The notes below the pieces were generated by a model. It did no database searches, was not told where the DNA came from, and saw nothing but the letters and a program-made list of their open reading frames with translations. Below, piece after piece: positions 17,814-26,689 of a stretch of DNA of 64,000 bases. How positions within the stretch are numbered: the first letter of the stretch is position 1; each line of letters begins with the position of its first letter. Made by a program: the position numbers and the translations under genes. Origin of the DNA: Allokutzneria sp. NRRL B-24872 (GTDB taxonomy: Bacteria > Actinomycetota > Actinomycetes > Mycobacteriales > Pseudonocardiaceae); assembly GCF_002155965.1 (NCBI RefSeq), contig NZ_MUMH01000001.1:1-64000 (forward strand), read 5' to 3'.

Positions 17814-20800
17814 TCAGCCCCGTTCGATGAGGTGGCCGACGACGTCCGGGCCGGGGTGCGGGGACCCGGAACCGTCGCGGCGCGGGTCCGGCTCGGGCAG
17901 GTCGACCGCCGAACCGTTCTCCGACGCCGCGGCCGGTCGCGGACCGACCCACGCCAGGAACAACGCCTTCTCCCCCTTGAGGAAGCGGTGCGAACGGACC
18001 CCGCCCGTCGCCCGCCCCTTCGCCGGGTACTCGGCGAAGGGCGTCACCTTCACGCTCTGCCCGGTGGCCGTGACCACCATCGGCTCACCGTGCTCGTCGT
18101 CGGTGGTGCTCACCGCGCCGAAGAACACCACGTGCGCGTCCTCGGCCAGGTTGATCCCGGCCATGCCACCGCCCTTGACACCCTGCGGGCGGACCAGCGA
18201 CGCCGAGTACCGCAACAGCGAGGAGTCCGAGGACACGAAGGTCAACGTCTCCTCCCCGTCGACCAGCCAGCTCGCGCCGACCACCTCGTCGCCGTCCTTC
18301 AACGCGATGATCTCGAACTCGTCCGAGCGCACGGGCCACTCCGGCGCGCACACCTTCACCACGCCCTGCCGCGTGCCGACCGCCAGACCCGGTGAGCCCT
18401 CGCTGCGCTCGCCGAGCGGGGCGATCCCGATGACCTTCTCGCCCTTCTCCAACGGCACCAGTTCCCGCGAGGCCATGCCGCCGCTGAGCGAGACCGTGCC
18501 GACCTGCTCCGGCAGCACCGGCAACGGCAGCACCTCGATCTTGTAGGCCCGGCCCCGGTTGGTCACCAGCAGCACCTGCCCGCGCGCCGTGGTGTGCACG
18601 ACCGAGGACACCGCGTCGTGCTTCACCCGGCCCTTGCGCCTGCGCGCCTCCGACGCTTCCTCGGACTCCGCCGCCGTCCTGGCCACCAGACCGGTCGCGG
18701 ACAGGATCACCTGGCACGGGTCGTCGGCCACCTCCAGCGGCCCGGACTCCCGCGAGGCCGCCAGCACCTCCTTGAGGTCGCCGTCGATCAGCGAGGTGTG
18801 CCGCTCGGTCGCCAGCTCGCGCGCGACCTTGGCCAGCTCCGCCGACACCAGCTTCTTGAGCACCGCGTCGTTGTCCAGGATGCGCGAGAGGTCGGCGATG
18901 TCGGCGCGCAGCCGGTTCTGCTCGGTCTCCAGCTCGACCTTGTCGTACTTGGTCAACCGGCGCAGCGGCGTGTCCAGGATGTAGCTCGCCTGGATCTCGG
19001 AGAGCTTGAAGCGCCGCATCAGGCCGTCCTTGGCCTCCTGCGCGTTCTCGCTGCCGCGGATCAGCTTGATCACCTTGTCGATGTCCAGCAGCGCCGCCAG
19101 CAGGCCCTCGACCAGGTGCAGCCGCTCCTCGCGCTTGCGCTTGCGGAAGGAGGTCCGCCGCCGCACCACGTCGTAGCGGTGGTCGAGGAAGACCTCCAGC
19201 AAACCCTTGAGCCCCAACGTCTGCGGCTGCCCGTCCACCAGCACCAGGTTGTTGATGCCGAAGGACTGCTCCAGCGGCGTCAACCGGTACAGGTCGGTCA
19301 GCAGCGCCTGCGGGTTCACCCCGACCTTGCACTCGATCACCAGCCGGGTGCCGTTCTCCCGGTCGGTCAGGTCCTTGACGTCGGCGATCCCGGTGAGCCG
19401 CTTGGACTTGTTCACCTCGTCGGTGATCTTCTCGATGATCTTCTCCGGCCCGACGCCGTAGGGCAGCTCGGTCACCGTGATCGCCTGCCGCCCCCGGCTG
19501 CCCTCCAGCGGCCCGGTCTCCGCCTTGGCGCGCATCCGCACCACGCCGCGCCCGGTCTCGTACGCCCTGCGCACCTCGTCCAGCCCGAGCAGCATCCCGC
19601 CCGTCGGCAGGTCCGGCCCCGGGATGAACTCCATCAGCTTGTCCAGCGAGGCGTCCGGGTTCGAGATCAGCCAGCGCGCCGCCGCGATCACCTCGCCGAG
19701 GTTGTGCGGGATCATGTTGGTGGCCATGCCCACCGCGATCCCCGACGTGCCGTTGACCAGCAGGTTCGGGAAGGCCGCAGGCAGCACGGTCGGCTCGCTC
19801 AGCGACCCGTCGTAGTTCGGCCGGAAGTCGACGGTGTCCTCGCCGAGTTCCCCGACGAGCAGCATCGCCTCCTGCGACATCCGTGCTTCGGTGTACCTGC
19901 TCGCGGCCGGTCCATCGTCTGGGCTACCAAAGTTTCCATGCCCGTCGATGAGCGGCGTATTCAGGGAAAAGTCCTGAGCAAGGCGCACCATCGCGTCATA
20001 AATAGCGGTGTCGCCGTGAGGATGATACTTGCCCATGCAGTTGTGAACCACCTGGCCCTCAACGACGAACGCGTGTTCGTCGGTGCCGACCTGGATGTCG
20101 TAGGTGACGTCCGGAGCGACCGCCTCCACCGATTCCACGGCGTGCCAGGACGCCACCACCTCACCATCCACAGAGGACACATCGTCGCTCTTCGCCCAGC
20201 GCGTCAGCGCGGGTGCGAGCGAACGTCCGCTGACCGCGAGGTCAAAACCCTTGCGGCGCACGGGCACGCCGAGGTCGGCCAGTATGGAGTACACCTGACG
20301 CAGCAGACGTTCACTGACCCCGGCGAACACGACCTCGCCGTCCGCCCAATACCCGAAACCGTCGAAAAGCCCTGCCAGGAAAGGAATCCAGGCCGATCGG
20401 TCACCGAGCACCGACGCCGGGACGGCCCGCTCCGCGCTCGCCGCCGACAGGAGGCCGTCGTGCCGATCGAAGGTGAGGACGTGCTGATCGCGCTGATCGG
20501 AGGTCTCAGCCTCGCGCTTGTCCCGCGACACGGTCAGTTCGTTGGCGATCGCCCAACCGTGCAGCACGTCGATCGGCGCCGTGTCGCACATCTCGACCCG
20601 AACCGCGCCATCTGCGACAAAGCCCTTGGCGACGATCAGACCGAGCACGTAGCCGTACGGGTCACCGTTGTCACCGCGCAGTTCCACGGTCCTGGCCGCC
20701 TCGAAACCCACTGTGCGGCGGCCAACGAGGTCACGTGCCTCGGTCCACTCCACTGTCACATCGTCGACAACCGTGCGGAAGCGTTGCCCCGGCGTCACCA

Positions 20801-21236
20801 GCATGGTGTGCCCGTTGGACCAGGTGACGCGGACCAGCTCCGAGACCGGGTTCTCGTAGACCTCGGTGACCGGGACCGGCACACCGCGACCGTCCAGCAC
20901 GTGCTCGCCGATCTCGATGTCCTCGATGGGCCGCAGCCCCTCGGGCGTGGACACCAGCGCGCCCTTGACGAAGCAGTCGCCGACAACGCGCGAGGACTTC
21001 ACGTAGGCGTGCGTCGGCCGATATCCCTGCTCGTTCATCGAGAAGAGGATGCGGCGGTGCACCGGCTTGAGGCCGTCCCGCGCGTCGGGCAGGGCGCGGG
21101 CGTGGATGACCGAGTAGGCGTACTCCAGGTACGAGTCCTCGATCTCGGTCTTCACCGGGTTGTCGAAGACCTGCGCGCCCGCCCTGTCGAAGGCGGTGGG
21201 GTCGACCTTGGTGGTGGGGCCCTTGCGGCGTGCCAT
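17814..21236 (-). CDS. parC: DNA topoisomerase IV / gyrase-type subunit A interrupted by an intein
   Basis: 1140 codons encoding an 828-residue topoisomerase A subunit plus a 312-residue intein. Extein: residues 1-87 (YLEYAYSVIHARALPDARDG, KPVHRRILFSMNEQG, VVGD), then after the intein CMGKYHPHGDTAIYDAMVRL, with catalytic Tyr448 in AASRYTEARM (Tyr136 after splicing), the tower/coiled-coil region, and C-terminal beta-pinwheel blades. No clear GyrA box is seen in the C-terminal domain, which with the parE-parC order favours a second, decatenating enzyme (topo IV type) over gyrase. It lies 51 bases downstream of the B subunit in one operon. Without splicing the enzyme would be inactive, because the insertion splits the catalytic winged-helix domain. 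Confidence 0.9.
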   Translation of the reverse strand: MARRKGPTTKVDPTAFDRAGAQVFDNPVKTEIEDSYLEYAYSVIHARALPDARDGLKPVHRRILFSMNEQGYRPTHAYVKSSRVVGDCFVKGALVSTPEGLRPIEDIEIGEHVLDGRGVPVPVTEVYENPVSELVRVTWSNGHTMLVTPGQRFRTVVDDVTVEWTEARDLVGRRTVGFEAARTVELRGDNGDPYGYVLGLIVAKGFVADGAVRVEMCDTAPIDVLHGWAIANELTVSRDKREAETSDQRDQHVLTFDRHDGLLSAASAERAVPASVLGDRSAWIPFLAGLFDGFGYWADGEVVFAGVSERLLRQVYSILADLGVPVRRKGFDLAVSGRSLAPALTRWAKSDDVSSVDGEVVASWHAVESVEAVAPDVTYDIQVGTDEHAFVVEGQVVHNCMGKYHPHGDTAIYDAMVRLAQDFSLNTPLIDGHGNFGSPDDGPAASRYTEARMSQEAMLLVGELGEDTVDFRPNYDGSLSEPTVLPAAFPNLLVNGTSGIAVGMATNMIPHNLGEVIAAARWLISNPDASLDKLMEFIPGPDLPTGGMLLGLDEVRRAYETGRGVVRMRAKAETGPLEGSRGRQAITVTELPYGVGPEKIIEKITDEVNKSKRLTGIADVKDLTDRENGTRLVIECKVGVNPQALLTDLYRLTPLEQSFGINNLVLVDGQPQTLGLKGLLEVFLDHRYDVVRRRTSFRKRKREERLHLVEGLLAALLDIDKVIKLIRGSENAQEAKDGLMRRFKLSEIQASYILDTPLRRLTKYDKVELETEQNRLRADIADLSRILDNDAVLKKLVSAELAKVARELATERHTSLIDGDLKEVLAASRESGPLEVADDPCQVILSATGLVARTAAESEEASEARRRKGRVKHDAVSSVVHTTARGQVLLVTNRGRAYKIEVLPLPVLPEQVGTVSLSGGMASRELVPLEKGEKVIGIAPLGERSEGSPGLAVGTRQGVVKVCAPEWPVRSDEFEIIALKDGDEVVGASWLVDGEETLTFVSSDSSLLRYSASLVRPQGVKGGGMAGINLAEDAHVVFFGAVSTTDDEHGEPMVVTATGQSVKVTPFAEYPAKGRATGGVRSHRFLKGEKALFLAWVGPRPAAASENGSAVDLPEPDPRRDGSGSPHPGPDVVGHLIERG
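20040..20975 (-). other. Intein in ParC, with degenerate LAGLIDADG endonuclease
   Basis: 312 residues (ParC 88-399). Starts CFVKGALVSTPEGLRPIEDI (block A, nucleophile Cys1) and ends HAFVVEGQVVHN with terminal Asn312 followed by extein Cys400, a complete set of splicing residues; the block B His may lie in SNGHTMLVTPGQRF. The centre has two LAGLIDADG-like helices, YVLGLIVAKG (about 109-118) and FLAGLFDGFG (about 199-208). At the eighth motif position, normally the metal-binding Asp/Glu, they carry Lys and Phe. So splicing looks intact while homing looks lost. Confidence 0.9.
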
Positions 21237-21287
21237 GACTCAGCGCTCTCCGTGGTCTGTGGTTCTGGGGTCAGGCGTCGTGTCTGC

Positions 21288-24200
21288 TCAGGCGTCGATG
21301 GCCGCGCGGTCCACGCGGGCGGCGGACTCGACCAGCCACGCGCGCCGCGGTTCGACCTTCTCGCCCATCAGCAGCTCCAGCGCCTGTTCGGCGGCGTCCA
21401 CGTCGTCCAGCGTGATCCGCCGGACGGAGCGGGTCGCCGGGTTCATCGTGGTGTCCCACAGCTCGTCGGCGTCCATCTCACCGAGGCCCTTGAACCGGGG
21501 CACCGGCGTGACGACCTGCTTGCCCGACTTCTCCAGCTTGGCGACGGTGGTCTCCATCTCGCGCTGGGTGAAGGTGAAGATCGTCTGCGAGTTGCGGCCC
21601 TTCGTGGTGATCTTGTGAAGGGGTGGCATGGCCGCGAACAGCCTGCCGTCGGAGATCACCGGCCGCATGTACTTGGCGAACAACGTGATCAGCAGGGTCC
21701 GGATGTGCGAGCCGTCGACGTCGGCGTCGGCCATCAGGATCACCCTGCCGTAGCGCATCTGCGCCAGGTCGAAGGTGCGCCCGCTGCCCGCGCCGAGCAC
21801 CTGCACGATGGAGGAGATCTCCGCGTTGCGCAGCGTGTCGCCGAGATTGGCCTTCTGCACGTTGAGGATCTTGCCGCGCAGGGGCAGAAGTGCTTGGTAC
21901 TCCGAGACTCTGGCCATGCGCGCGCTGTTGTGGACGAAGACACCGGCTTCGAGCGCGAAGTTGTGGTAGTCGTCGACGGTCAGGTCGTAGACGTCGGCCG
22001 TCTCGGCGAGGGGTTCGACGGAGACCACGCGGTGGTTGGCCAGGGACACGGCCTCCCGGAGCCGCGCGTAGTCACCCTCGTAGTGAGCGAGCAACCGGTC
22101 GAACCGAAGACCGGTCTTCGCGGTGCGCGCCCGCTCGGCGTCGTAGGCGGCGGCGAGGTCCGCGTCCGGCAGGCCGACGAAGGCGGAAAGACGACGGAGA
22201 GCGGCGAGGCGACGGCCGTCGACCTGCTGCGCGACGCGCTCTTCGCGCGGCACCGACGCCACGTACTGCGCCCGGCCCGCCTGGATCTTCGAGAGGTGGC
22301 CGGTGCCGCGGTCGGCCATGCGCTGCTTCATCAGCGCGGAGTGCCGCACACCGAACTCGGGGTGCTTCTTGTGCCAGTCGGTGACTGCGTTGCGCTGACG
22401 CTCGCGCTCTGCCGGGTCCTGGAACTGGGCCGTGGTGGTCGCGGAGCGCCATGCCAGCAGCTCCGGGTCGTTCCACTGCTCGCGGGACCGAGCGCTCCAC
22501 TCAGCCCGCCGCTCTGGGTCCGCGAAGAACGCGCGAACGCGCTCGGCAGCGGCGGCACGGTGTTCCGGCTGCGCCCAGTAGTTCGCCTGCCGCTCGCGCA
22601 TGCGCTCGGCGTAGGCGGCGCGCTCGGAATCGCTCAGCGCGGAGTACCAGTCCTGGAAACCCTGCTCGATGCGCTGCCGGAAGGCCGGATCGCTGTTGAG
22701 CGCTGCGAGACGCGCGAGGCAGGCCTGGCGGAAGTCGGGGTCCTGCCACTGCCTGGACAGCATGGCGGACTTGAACTCCAGCCCGCCGTTGGCCAGCCAC
22801 TCCCGGTAGCCCGCGTGGACGTGCTCGCCCATCATCGCGGCATGCAGGGCGGCGTGGTCCGCCCACGTCATCCGTCGCAGGTTGCGCGGGTCGTTGTTGC
22901 GCTTGTTGACGTCGACGTGGTGCCGGACAGTGCCGTTGTCGGCGCTGTCCAGCCCGTGGCGCAGGTTGTAGGCGTCCGCGAGGTAGTGCGTGTAGACCCA
23001 CTCCTGGCGGTCGTTCATCCAGACCCGCTCGTACCCGTCGAGCTTGTCGCCGGCCGCCTTCGAGGAAAGCGCGCGGTACAAGGGCATCAGCGAGTCGTCG
23101 GGGGCGAGAGCGTCGGCGCGGCGGTAGGAACCGTCGCGCAGGCGGAAGAGGTGGTCGGGGGTGCACCGCACCGACTCGCCGTTGTCGAGCGCGACGCGGA
23201 CGAGCGGGGCCGCCTTCTTGGTGAGCCGTGGTTCCACCAGCGGGGCGACGACCACACGACCGGCCTTGTTGGTGGTGTAGCCGAAGTGCGTGACACCTCG
23301 CGCCCAGTCGTCGGCCAGGTCAGCGAAGGACCGGCTCTGCCCGGAGGCCAGCGCGACCATCGTGTCGCCGGTAAAACAACCCAGGGCGCTGTCGCCCTCC
23401 ACGAGGAACAGCTCGCTCCGCGACACACCCGTGGTGCGGCAGTCGACGAGTTTCGGGGGCATCGCGGCGCCTTCGAGGGCGGTCTTGCGGCGCGCGGCGT
23501 CCTTCTGCTGCTTCTGGGTGAGGCGGACGCGGGCGGCGTCGACGATCTTCTGCAGGACCGTCTTGGCCTCGGTCTTGGTCTTCTTGTCCTCGGTCCAGGA
23601 CTTGATGTAGCGCTCGATGACGCCCTGGATGACCTTGGTGATGCCCGCGGTGGACAGCTCGTCCTTGGTCTGCGAGGTGAACTGCGGTTCGGGCAGGCGG
23701 ACGTGGATCACGGCGGTCATGCCCTCGAGCACGTCGTCCAGGGTCGGCGGGTCCTCCTTGGCCTTGAGCAGCCCGCGCGTCTTGGAAATGGCCTCCTGCA
23801 AGGACTTCACGGCCGCGCGCTCGAAGCCCTTGCGGTGGGTTCCGCCGTGCACGTTGCGGATGGTGTTGGTGAAGCACTCGACGGTGCGCTCGTAGCCGGT
23901 GCCCCAGCGGAAGGCGACCTCGACCTCGGCGTGACGCTCCACTTTGGACCGCATGACGCCGTTCTCGTCGGCGGCGTTCTCGAAGTAGGTGCCGGTGCCG
24001 TTGACGATGAGGGTGCCGGAGACGGAGCGGTCGCCGCCGGGGGCGAGGAAGTCGACCATGTCCGAGAGGCCGTTGGGGAAGTGGAACTTCTCCTCCTCGA
24101 TGCCCCCCTCGGTGGCGTTGCGCAGCACGTAGGTGACGCCGGGGACGAGGAAGGCGGTGTTGCGCAGCTTGGCGCGCACGGCTTCGACGTCCAGCGCGGC

Positions 24201-24812
24201 GCCGTTCTCGAAGTAGCGGGCGTCGTACCAGTAGCGGCTGGAGGTGCCGGTGCGCTCGCCGCGCTTCATCTTGCCGGTGACGACGAGGCCGGACTGCTTG
24301 GTGAACTTGGCCTTGGGGCCGGGGCCGTCGAAGACGCCGGGGACGCCGCGCGCGAAGGAGATCTGGTGGACCTTGCCGTCGCGCTTGACGGTGATGTCGA
24401 AGCGGTGGGACAGCGCGTTGACGGCGGAGGCGCCGACGCCGTGCAGGCCGCCGGAGGTCTTGTAGCCGGAGCCGCCGAACTTGCCGCCCGCGTGCAGCCT
24501 GGTCATGACCAGTTCGACGCCGGAGAGGCCGGAGCGTGCGTGGGTTCCGGTGGGGATGCCCCGGCCGTCGTCGTCGACCTGGACGCTGCCGTCGGCGTGC
24601 AGGGTGACCACGACCTTGCTGGCGTGCCCCGCGATGCCCTCGTCGGTGGAGTTGTCGACGATCTCGTTGAAGAGGTGGTTGATGCCGCGGCTGTCGGTGG
24701 AGCCGATGTACATGCCGGGTCGCTTGCGGACCGCCTCGAGACCTTCGAGGTGCGTCAGGTCGTCGGCCCCGTACAGGGTCTCGGCAGTCACAGGGTCGCT
24801 CTCCCGGGTCAT
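21288..24812 (-). CDS. parE: DNA topoisomerase IV / gyrase-type subunit B interrupted by an intein
   Basis: 1174 codons: a 690-residue type IIA B subunit plus a 484-residue intein. The start is the ATG at MTRESDPVTAETLYGADDLT; in-frame sequence upstream is antisense of the next gene. GHKL ATPase: HLFNEIVDNSTDEGIAG, VQVDDDGRGIP, GGLHGVGASAVNALS. Then the transducer domain, and the TOPRIM motif EGDSALG at 472-478, where the intein enters immediately. After it, SARMARVSEYQALLPLRGK, MADADVDGSHIRTLLITLF (second metal motif), and the C-terminal FKGLGEMDADELWDTTMNPA. Partner of the ParC gene downstream. Confidence 0.9.
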   Translation of the reverse strand: MTRESDPVTAETLYGADDLTHLEGLEAVRKRPGMYIGSTDSRGINHLFNEIVDNSTDEGIAGHASKVVVTLHADGSVQVDDDGRGIPTGTHARSGLSGVELVMTRLHAGGKFGGSGYKTSGGLHGVGASAVNALSHRFDITVKRDGKVHQISFARGVPGVFDGPGPKAKFTKQSGLVVTGKMKRGERTGTSSRYWYDARYFENGAALDVEAVRAKLRNTAFLVPGVTYVLRNATEGGIEEEKFHFPNGLSDMVDFLAPGGDRSVSGTLIVNGTGTYFENAADENGVMRSKVERHAEVEVAFRWGTGYERTVECFTNTIRNVHGGTHRKGFERAAVKSLQEAISKTRGLLKAKEDPPTLDDVLEGMTAVIHVRLPEPQFTSQTKDELSTAGITKVIQGVIERYIKSWTEDKKTKTEAKTVLQKIVDAARVRLTQKQQKDAARRKTALEGAAMPPKLVDCRTTGVSRSELFLVEGDSALGCFTGDTMVALASGQSRSFADLADDWARGVTHFGYTTNKAGRVVVAPLVEPRLTKKAAPLVRVALDNGESVRCTPDHLFRLRDGSYRRADALAPDDSLMPLYRALSSKAAGDKLDGYERVWMNDRQEWVYTHYLADAYNLRHGLDSADNGTVRHHVDVNKRNNDPRNLRRMTWADHAALHAAMMGEHVHAGYREWLANGGLEFKSAMLSRQWQDPDFRQACLARLAALNSDPAFRQRIEQGFQDWYSALSDSERAAYAERMRERQANYWAQPEHRAAAAERVRAFFADPERRAEWSARSREQWNDPELLAWRSATTTAQFQDPAERERQRNAVTDWHKKHPEFGVRHSALMKQRMADRGTGHLSKIQAGRAQYVASVPREERVAQQVDGRRLAALRRLSAFVGLPDADLAAAYDAERARTAKTGLRFDRLLAHYEGDYARLREAVSLANHRVVSVEPLAETADVYDLTVDDYHNFALEAGVFVHNSARMARVSEYQALLPLRGKILNVQKANLGDTLRNAEISSIVQVLGAGSGRTFDLAQMRYGRVILMADADVDGSHIRTLLITLFAKYMRPVISDGRLFAAMPPLHKITTKGRNSQTIFTFTQREMETTVAKLEKSGKQVVTPVPRFKGLGEMDADELWDTTMNPATRSVRRITLDDVDAAEQALELLMGEKVEPRRAWLVESAARVDRAAIDA
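21927..23378 (-). other. Intein in ParE, with HNH endonuclease and repeat tail
   Basis: 484 residues (ParE 479-962). Block A CFTGDTMVALASGQ with Cys1, block B-like ESVRCTPDHLFRL, block F DVYDLTVDDYHNFALEAGV, end FVHN, extein Ser963: all residues for protein splicing are present. The insert at about 120-185 is an HNH nuclease, VRHHVDVNKRNNDPRNLRRM then WADHAALHAAM (His153/154, Asn166, His175). From about 190 to 360 comes a Trp/Arg-rich helical tail with recurring DPxxR units (DPDFR, DPAFR, DPERR, DPAERER), probably DNA-binding modules of the NUMOD kind. The endonuclease looks intact. Confidence 0.88.
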
Positions 24813-24906
24813 GGCGTGGACTTGCGGCGCGGTGGGCAGGCTTACCAGCGGCTTAACATACTTCAGCTGTCGCCTGCCCCTGCATGATGCCCAACACCCC
24901 TGACAA

Positions 24907-26595
24907 TCACGCGCGAAGAGCTGGGAAGTCCTCCTCGCGGAACTCTCCGTCGCGGCGGTCGCCGGTCTCCTGGCCGCGCAGGTGAACGCGGCGGATCTTG
25001 CCGGAGATGGTTTTGGGCAGGTCGGTGAACTCCACGCGCCGGACGCGCTTGTAGGGCGCGAGGTTCTGCCTGGCGTGGCGCAGGACGGCTTCGGCGGTGG
25101 TGGCGTCGGGGTCCCAGCCGTCCGCGAGCACCACGTACGCCTTGGGGACGGCCAGCCGCAGCGGGTCGGGCGAGGGGACGACGGCGGCTTCGGCGACGGC
25201 TTCGTGCTCCAGGAGCACGCTCTCCAGTTCGAAGGGTGAGATGCGGTAGTCCGATGCCTTGAACACGTCATCGGTGCGGCCGACGTAGGTGATGTAGCCG
25301 TCCGCGTCGCGGGAACCGATGTCGCCGGTGTGGTAGTAGCCGTCGCGCATGACCTCGGCGTCGCGGTCGGGGTCGCCGTGGTAGCCGGCCATCAGCCCGA
25401 GCGGGCGCCGCGCCAGGTCGACGCAGATCTCGCCCTCGTCGGCGGGTTCTCCGGTGACCGGGTCGAGCAGCTCGATCGCGTAGCCGGGGACGGCGCGGCC
25501 CATGGAGCCCGGTTTGACCGGTTGGCCCGGGGTGTTGGCGATCTGGACGGTGGTCTCGGTCTGGCCGAAGCCGTCGCGGACGGTGACTCCCCACGCGGCG
25601 CGGACGCGGTCGATGACCTCGGGGTTGAGGGGTTCGCCCGCGCCGACGACCTTGCTGGGCGGGGTGCGCAGCGAGCCGAGGTCGGACTGGATGAGCATCC
25701 GCCAGACGGTGGGCGGGGCGCAGAAGCTGGTGACGCCGCAGCGCCGCATCTCGGTCAGCAGCCGGGCGGCGTCGAAGCGGGAGTAGTTGTGGACGAACAC
25801 GGTGGCTTCGGCGTTCCAGGGCGCGAAGACGTTGCTCCACGCGTGTTTCGCCCACCCGGGTGAGGAGATGTTGAGGTGCACGTCGCCGGGGACGAGGCCG
25901 ATCCAGTACATGGTGGAGAGGTGGCCGACCGGGTAGGAGGCGTGGCTGTGCTCGACGAGCTTCGGCTGCGCGGTGGTGCCGGAGGTGAAGTAGAGCAGCA
26001 GCGTGTCGGTGGCCCTGGTCGCCCGGTCGGGGTAGAAGACCGCGTCCGACTGGTGGGAGTCGCGGTGGTGGAGCCACCCCTCGCGCCGCTCGCCGACGGC
26101 GATGCGGGTGTAGTCCCCCGGCACGTCGGCGAACTTGTCGGTGTCCTCGGCGCGCGCGATCACGTGCCGGGCGCCGCCGCGCTCGACGCGGTCGCGCAGG
26201 TCAGCCGCGGCGAGCAGGGTGGTGGCGGGGATGACGACGGCGCCGAGCTTCATCGCGGCGAGCAGGCTCTCCCACAGCTCGACCTGGTTGCCGAGCATCA
26301 GCACGATCCGGTCGCCGCGCTCGATCCCGTTGTCGCGCAACCAGTTCGCGAGCTGGTTGGAGCGGCGGGAGAGCTCGGCGAAGGACCAGCGGCCCTCGCG
26401 GCCGTCCTCCTCGACGATCCACAGCGCGGTCCGCTCGTTGGCCTCGGCGATCGCGTCGAACCAGTCCAGCGCCCAGTTGAACTCGTCGAGCTGCGGCCAG
26501 CGGAAGCCGGCGCGCGCGGTGTCGAGGTCGCGCGCGTGCGCGAGCAGGAAGTCCCGCGCCTCGCGGAACGCCCTACCGGCGGCAGTGCGGACCAT
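24907..26595 (-). CDS. AMP-forming acyl-CoA synthetase
   Basis: 562 residues from the ATG behind AAGGGAG. ANL-superfamily motifs: P-loop TSGTTAQPK at 204-212, GFGQTETT (A5), YYHTGDIGSRDADGYI (A7-A8), and C-terminal Lys region PKTISGKIRRVHLR (A10). It activates a carboxylic acid to its CoA ester; the PGWAKHAWSNVFAPWN segment is typical of medium/long-chain acyl-CoA synthetases. Divergent from a GAF-LuxR regulator with a hairpin between them, so likely its target. Confidence 0.88.
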   Translation of the reverse strand: MVRTAAGRAFREARDFLLAHARDLDTARAGFRWPQLDEFNWALDWFDAIAEANERTALWIVEEDGREGRWSFAELSRRSNQLANWLRDNGIERGDRIVLMLGNQVELWESLLAAMKLGAVVIPATTLLAAADLRDRVERGGARHVIARAEDTDKFADVPGDYTRIAVGERREGWLHHRDSHQSDAVFYPDRATRATDTLLLYFTSGTTAQPKLVEHSHASYPVGHLSTMYWIGLVPGDVHLNISSPGWAKHAWSNVFAPWNAEATVFVHNYSRFDAARLLTEMRRCGVTSFCAPPTVWRMLIQSDLGSLRTPPSKVVGAGEPLNPEVIDRVRAAWGVTVRDGFGQTETTVQIANTPGQPVKPGSMGRAVPGYAIELLDPVTGEPADEGEICVDLARRPLGLMAGYHGDPDRDAEVMRDGYYHTGDIGSRDADGYITYVGRTDDVFKASDYRISPFELESVLLEHEAVAEAAVVPSPDPLRLAVPKAYVVLADGWDPDATTAEAVLRHARQNLAPYKRVRRVEFTDLPKTISGKIRRVHLRGQETGDRRDGEFREEDFPALRA

Positions 26596-26650
26596 GTGAG
26601 CTCCCTTCGGGTGAATGCGTAGGATCTTTGAATCGCCCGCACCCACCCAC

Positions 26651-26668
26651 CACCCCCGTTCGGGGGTG
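26651..26668. promoter_or_regulatory. Inverted repeat in the acyl-CoA synthetase / LuxR divergent region
   Basis: CACCCCCGTTCGGGGGTG is a perfect 8-2-8 palindrome 22 bases before the GTG of the GAF-LuxR gene and 56 bases from the ATG of the acyl-CoA synthetase. It may be the operator of the regulator or a hairpin in its leader. Confidence 0.5.
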
Positions 26669-26689
26669 AAGCGGGCAGGAGGTGGTCGC

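Noticed and set aside
17814..21236. Naming the subunit gyrA and the operon gyrBA
   Set aside because: No clear GyrA box in the C-terminal domain and the order B then A of a second type IIA enzyme favour ParC/ParE; a genome-wide check for another gyrBA pair would decide.
18594..24887. A 2097-codon open frame antisense to parC and parE
   Set aside because: Its Arg/Gly/His-rich product has no domain sense. It is the frame expected on the opposite strand of strongly GC3-biased genes, and the minus-strand reading is two well-conserved topoisomerase subunits.
24813..25271. An extended N-terminus for ParE (153 extra codons)
   Set aside because: The extension is antisense to the acyl-CoA synthetase 3' end and has no gyrase similarity; the ATG at 24812 gives the family's normal N-terminus.
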